From contig KV748193.1 of NCBI GenBank assembly GCA_001692895.1, positions 2,356,001-2,420,000 of the forward strand: a DNA stretch of 64,000 bases. Direction: 5' to 3'. The position numbers and the translations under genes are program-made. Below the pieces are notes generated by a model. That model did not search any database. It saw only the letters and a program-made list of their open reading frames with translations, and was not told the origin of the DNA. This stretch comes from Cenococcum geophilum 1.58 (Eukaryota; Ascomycota; Dothideomycetes; Gloniales; Gloniaceae). Shown in pieces: positions 61,740 to 64,000 of this stretch. The first letter of the stretch is position 1. Each line of letters starts with the position of its first letter.

Positions 61740-62460
61740 GGCTGCACATTAGGAATTTGCTTACATCGTTATATTGCTTGCTAATATAAGCATCGGAGAT
61801 CATTCCACCCGTAGTGTCGGTGTTAACGCTATATTACCGCATCAAAGCTTTATGTTTAAAATATCCCGTCCGCCCTCTTAGGCCATTTACATCTTTACTC
61901 CCCTACGTTTCTATCATTCCTACCTTCTCTAACAATACTATTTATACTAAGCCGTCTACTTCCAGTCTCTATGGGTATTCAATGTTAGCATACCAAAAAC
62001 ACCGAGAAACGGTAAAAAGAAAAGCATAAGGGAGGTAAACCTTAGATATTCTATTATACAATTTCTATAACTTAAAGGTAACTCTGCTTATAGGAGTCTT
62101 TAATAAAGCATAAAGAGCAATTAGCGCGCTATTGTAAGAGGCAAAAATAATACTTTAAATCCGTAGAAACGGCTCTGCACCATAAATTGGAAGAGTGTTA
62201 TAGACTCCAAGCCTTACTAAAAGAAAAGGGTGTCCTTAAGGACGAAATAAAGGGCTTTATTTTACAAAATCCATACCAGTATACTAAAGAGTTTCTGGCG
62301 TTAACGGTTGTAGAAGTTAGAAGCAAAAGTTTAGAGTAGTCTCCTATAGCGCTTCTAGAGCCAGAGGGCCCTCAACTATTAAATAATAGGGTTTTTTGGG
62401 CGTCTAAAAGTCACGGATTAACCCTATACCAAAATTAGCGTAGGTCTATGCTACTGCATT
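61740..62460 (+). pseudogene. Possible coding fragment, unidentified
   Basis: Plus-strand patches are SMLAYQKHRETVKRKA (to 62029) and, in another frame, HHKLEECYRLQALLKEKGVL with LQNPYQYTKEFLALTVVEVR at about 62160-62340. The latter is helical and charged and looks real. It ends beside a block at about 62433-62455 shared with 30494-30517, which may mark the end of a repeat. Confidence 0.3.
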
Positions 62461-62658
62461 AATTCTTATTACTTAGAATTTAAGAACTCTGGTCTATATA
62501 GTAGGGATATAATTAGGGGCGTAAATCTCTATTAATAAACTATAACTATAACTATTAAAGGCATTCTTAAAGTATCCTTAACAAAATTAAAAGTCAAAGG
62601 AAAAAGGAAAAAAATTATAATAGAAAATAGTGCCTAATGTATCCGTCTAATTATAGAG

Positions 62659-64000
62659 TTATAGGCTTAACCTCGAACCTAGTAGGGAGTGAGAGTAGTA
62701 ATTAGACGATGATCTCTTGGACCCCAGCCACGGTCATTCTAAGACGCTAAGGCGCTTCCGGGCTTCAAAGGCCTCAATTAGATCATTATGTATATCTATC
62801 TTATCCTCCTAAGTGTTTTCGCTGTCGGGATACTCTTTCCACTTAACCAGATACTGGACTTTCCTACGTCTGCCGACTTAGCGGACGCGCTTTTCGACCA
62901 GCCGTTTAACGGTGAACTGGTTATCCTCCACGTCTACGGGGGTAAGTAGGCCAATATCTCGAATAGCTTGTATAGAGGTTGATTCTCTAATATTGCCCTC
63001 GGTGTATTTGGCTGGTAATAGTAGGCTGTTAATCCGTGGATTAGAAGTAGAGGTATGTTCTAAATATACGTTATAAGGGATTATGCTAGAATTAATATAC
63101 CTGGGGCTAAGTAGATTAGCGCTATTAAGAACGACTAGAGTGTCTAAAGCGCTATACTTCTGCTTCCCAATCTCTATGCATTCTAAGCTTAGAGTAGTAG
63201 CATTAGTCGAGTCCTTTGGTTTCACGCCGCAAAATAAGGCTTTAACAGTCGAATGGTCCTCTATATCTCTTACGTATATAAGATAATCTATGCCCTAGTC
63301 AGACGCGATAATCTTAGCCGTTAGTTATTAATACGTACGCGAAGTTGAAGTTATATCGGAATCTTTTTAATTTGGAGTAAGCGTTCTGTCTTTATCAGGG
63401 TTCGTAAGGTCCACTATATCGATTGCATTATACTCGGACATTATGCTACTCCGGGTAGCCACTTAAGGGAGAAGTCTAGGGTCAATTATCTTAAGTATCC
63501 CACTGCATATAGATGGCGGCGGGGTGTTGGTACTAGGAAGGCTTCCGTTCTTAGTCCAGCCACTACTTATATAACCGCCGAAATCTAACATTAAACGGCT
63601 TAAGGGTGTTATAGATCTATTAGACGGGCATTAGCTAATGCTTTCTATTGTCTCGTTAATGAAACCGTATCCCACTTTAGCTGGAGCTTTATTACCTATG
63701 CTTAATTCCTTCTTATAGCCGGACCTCTGCCTCTTAACTTCGGCCGGCTACATTTCCACCTTACAGTCTTCTTTCAATCTTTTTAGTGATTTTGGTTCCT
63801 TAATAAAGTCGAGGTAATGAATATTCTAGAGATGGAATTTCAGCTTCCTAACTGAATTAAATGTCGCCCTGCATTGTAAACCTAGGTAAGGGTAATTTAG
63901 CGGTTTGCTCTCGTCTAGGGTTTCCATATACCTATAAATATGCTCTTTCTATATAGCCCGTTTCAGGAATTGATGCATCCGCACCATAGCTAGCGCAGTA
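62659..64000 (-). pseudogene. C2H2 zinc finger plus chromodomain protein (5' end beyond window)
   Basis: Minus strand, entering from the right edge. A C2H2-like unit sits near 63880-63815 (LQCRATFNSVRKLKFHL*NIH). A low-complexity middle follows, then IIASD*GIDYLIYVRDIEDHS (about 63310-63250), an open stretch at 62878-63225 (LECIEIGKQKYSALDTLVVL) and a chromodomain at about 62920-62770: FTVKRLVEKRVR, RRKVQYLVKWKEYPDSENT*, EDKIDIHNDLIEAFEA. The VKW and E-N-T-W aromatic-cage positions are recognisable. It stops near 62659. The chromodomain resembles those of Ty3/gypsy integrases and HP1-like proteins. No integrase core precedes it here, so a host-like multicopy gene is favoured over a chromovirus. 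Confidence 0.8.

Noticed and set aside
1..64000. Bacterial, viral or CRISPR content
   Set aside because: No operon structure, Shine-Dalgarno pattern or spaced direct-repeat array. Spliceosomal introns and HET/NB-ARC/copia/pogo families point to a fungal nucleus.
1..64000. Starship-type giant element (tyrosine-recombinase captain)
   Set aside because: The cargo-like mix of gene families prompted a search, but no DUF3435-like recombinase motif could be recognised on either strand.

Overview
The window looks like an accessory or gene-poor tract from a filamentous ascomycete (Pezizomycotina) that has been heavily mutated by repeat-induced point mutation (RIP). The basis is direct reading. TpA is extremely common, while CpA and TpG are scarce and CpG survives. 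Almost every recognisable protein can be followed for hundreds of codons in one frame, broken only by TAG/TAA (sometimes TGA) where Trp, Gln or Arg is expected. Asp-to-Asn and Glu-to-Lys changes occur where a T precedes the G. I found no clearly intact gene, no rRNA, no convincing tRNA and no CRISPR. Nearly all entries are therefore pseudogenes or dead mobile elements, and start and end points are approximate unless a codon is named.

Layout, 0-31 kb. Bases 1-5.1 kb hold two divergent copies of one NLR-type STAND gene (NB-ARC plus TPR) as an indel-free inverted duplication; the left copy keeps an N-terminal alpha/beta-hydrolase domain. Bases 5.2-9 kb carry repeat-family copies around a protein-kinase relic. 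Bases 9.45-11.8 kb are a HET-domain/ankyrin gene in one frame. Bases 12.4-21.3 kb are a pogo/Fot1-type DNA transposon split by a complete Ty1/copia element, with 130-bp LTRs and a 5-bp target duplication. Bases 22.4-31.7 kb carry relics of cellular genes: a ferritin-like protein, a cyanovirin-N-like secreted protein, a four-TM membrane protein and a coiled-coil protein. A short TIR element (MITE) lies among them.

Layout, 31-64 kb. Bases 32.9-34.2 kb hold a short element with long direct repeats. Bases 34-38.4 kb hold unidentified frames with a minisatellite and a 62-bp palindrome. Further on are a GNAT-like gene (41 kb), unidentified frames (43-46 kb), a weak reverse-transcriptase-like tract (46-48.6 kb) and a DUF7025-type AAA+ ATPase (51.7-54 kb). 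After these come a membrane-protein relic, a PhyH-like dioxygenase, more unidentified frames, and a C2H2/chromodomain gene running off the right edge.

How it fits together. This is a graveyard of multicopy families, including allorecognition and immunity-type families (NLR, HET-ankyrin), kinase, AAA+ ATPase, small enzymes and transposons. RIP acts on duplicated DNA, so each dead gene implies a sister copy elsewhere in this or an ancestral genome. Several cellular genes keep correct fungal intron structure, so they were duplicated as genomic DNA and not through spliced RNA. The transposon nest gives a relative order: pogo first, copia later. The most unusual parts are the inverted NLR pair, the palindromes, and the long frames I could not identify.
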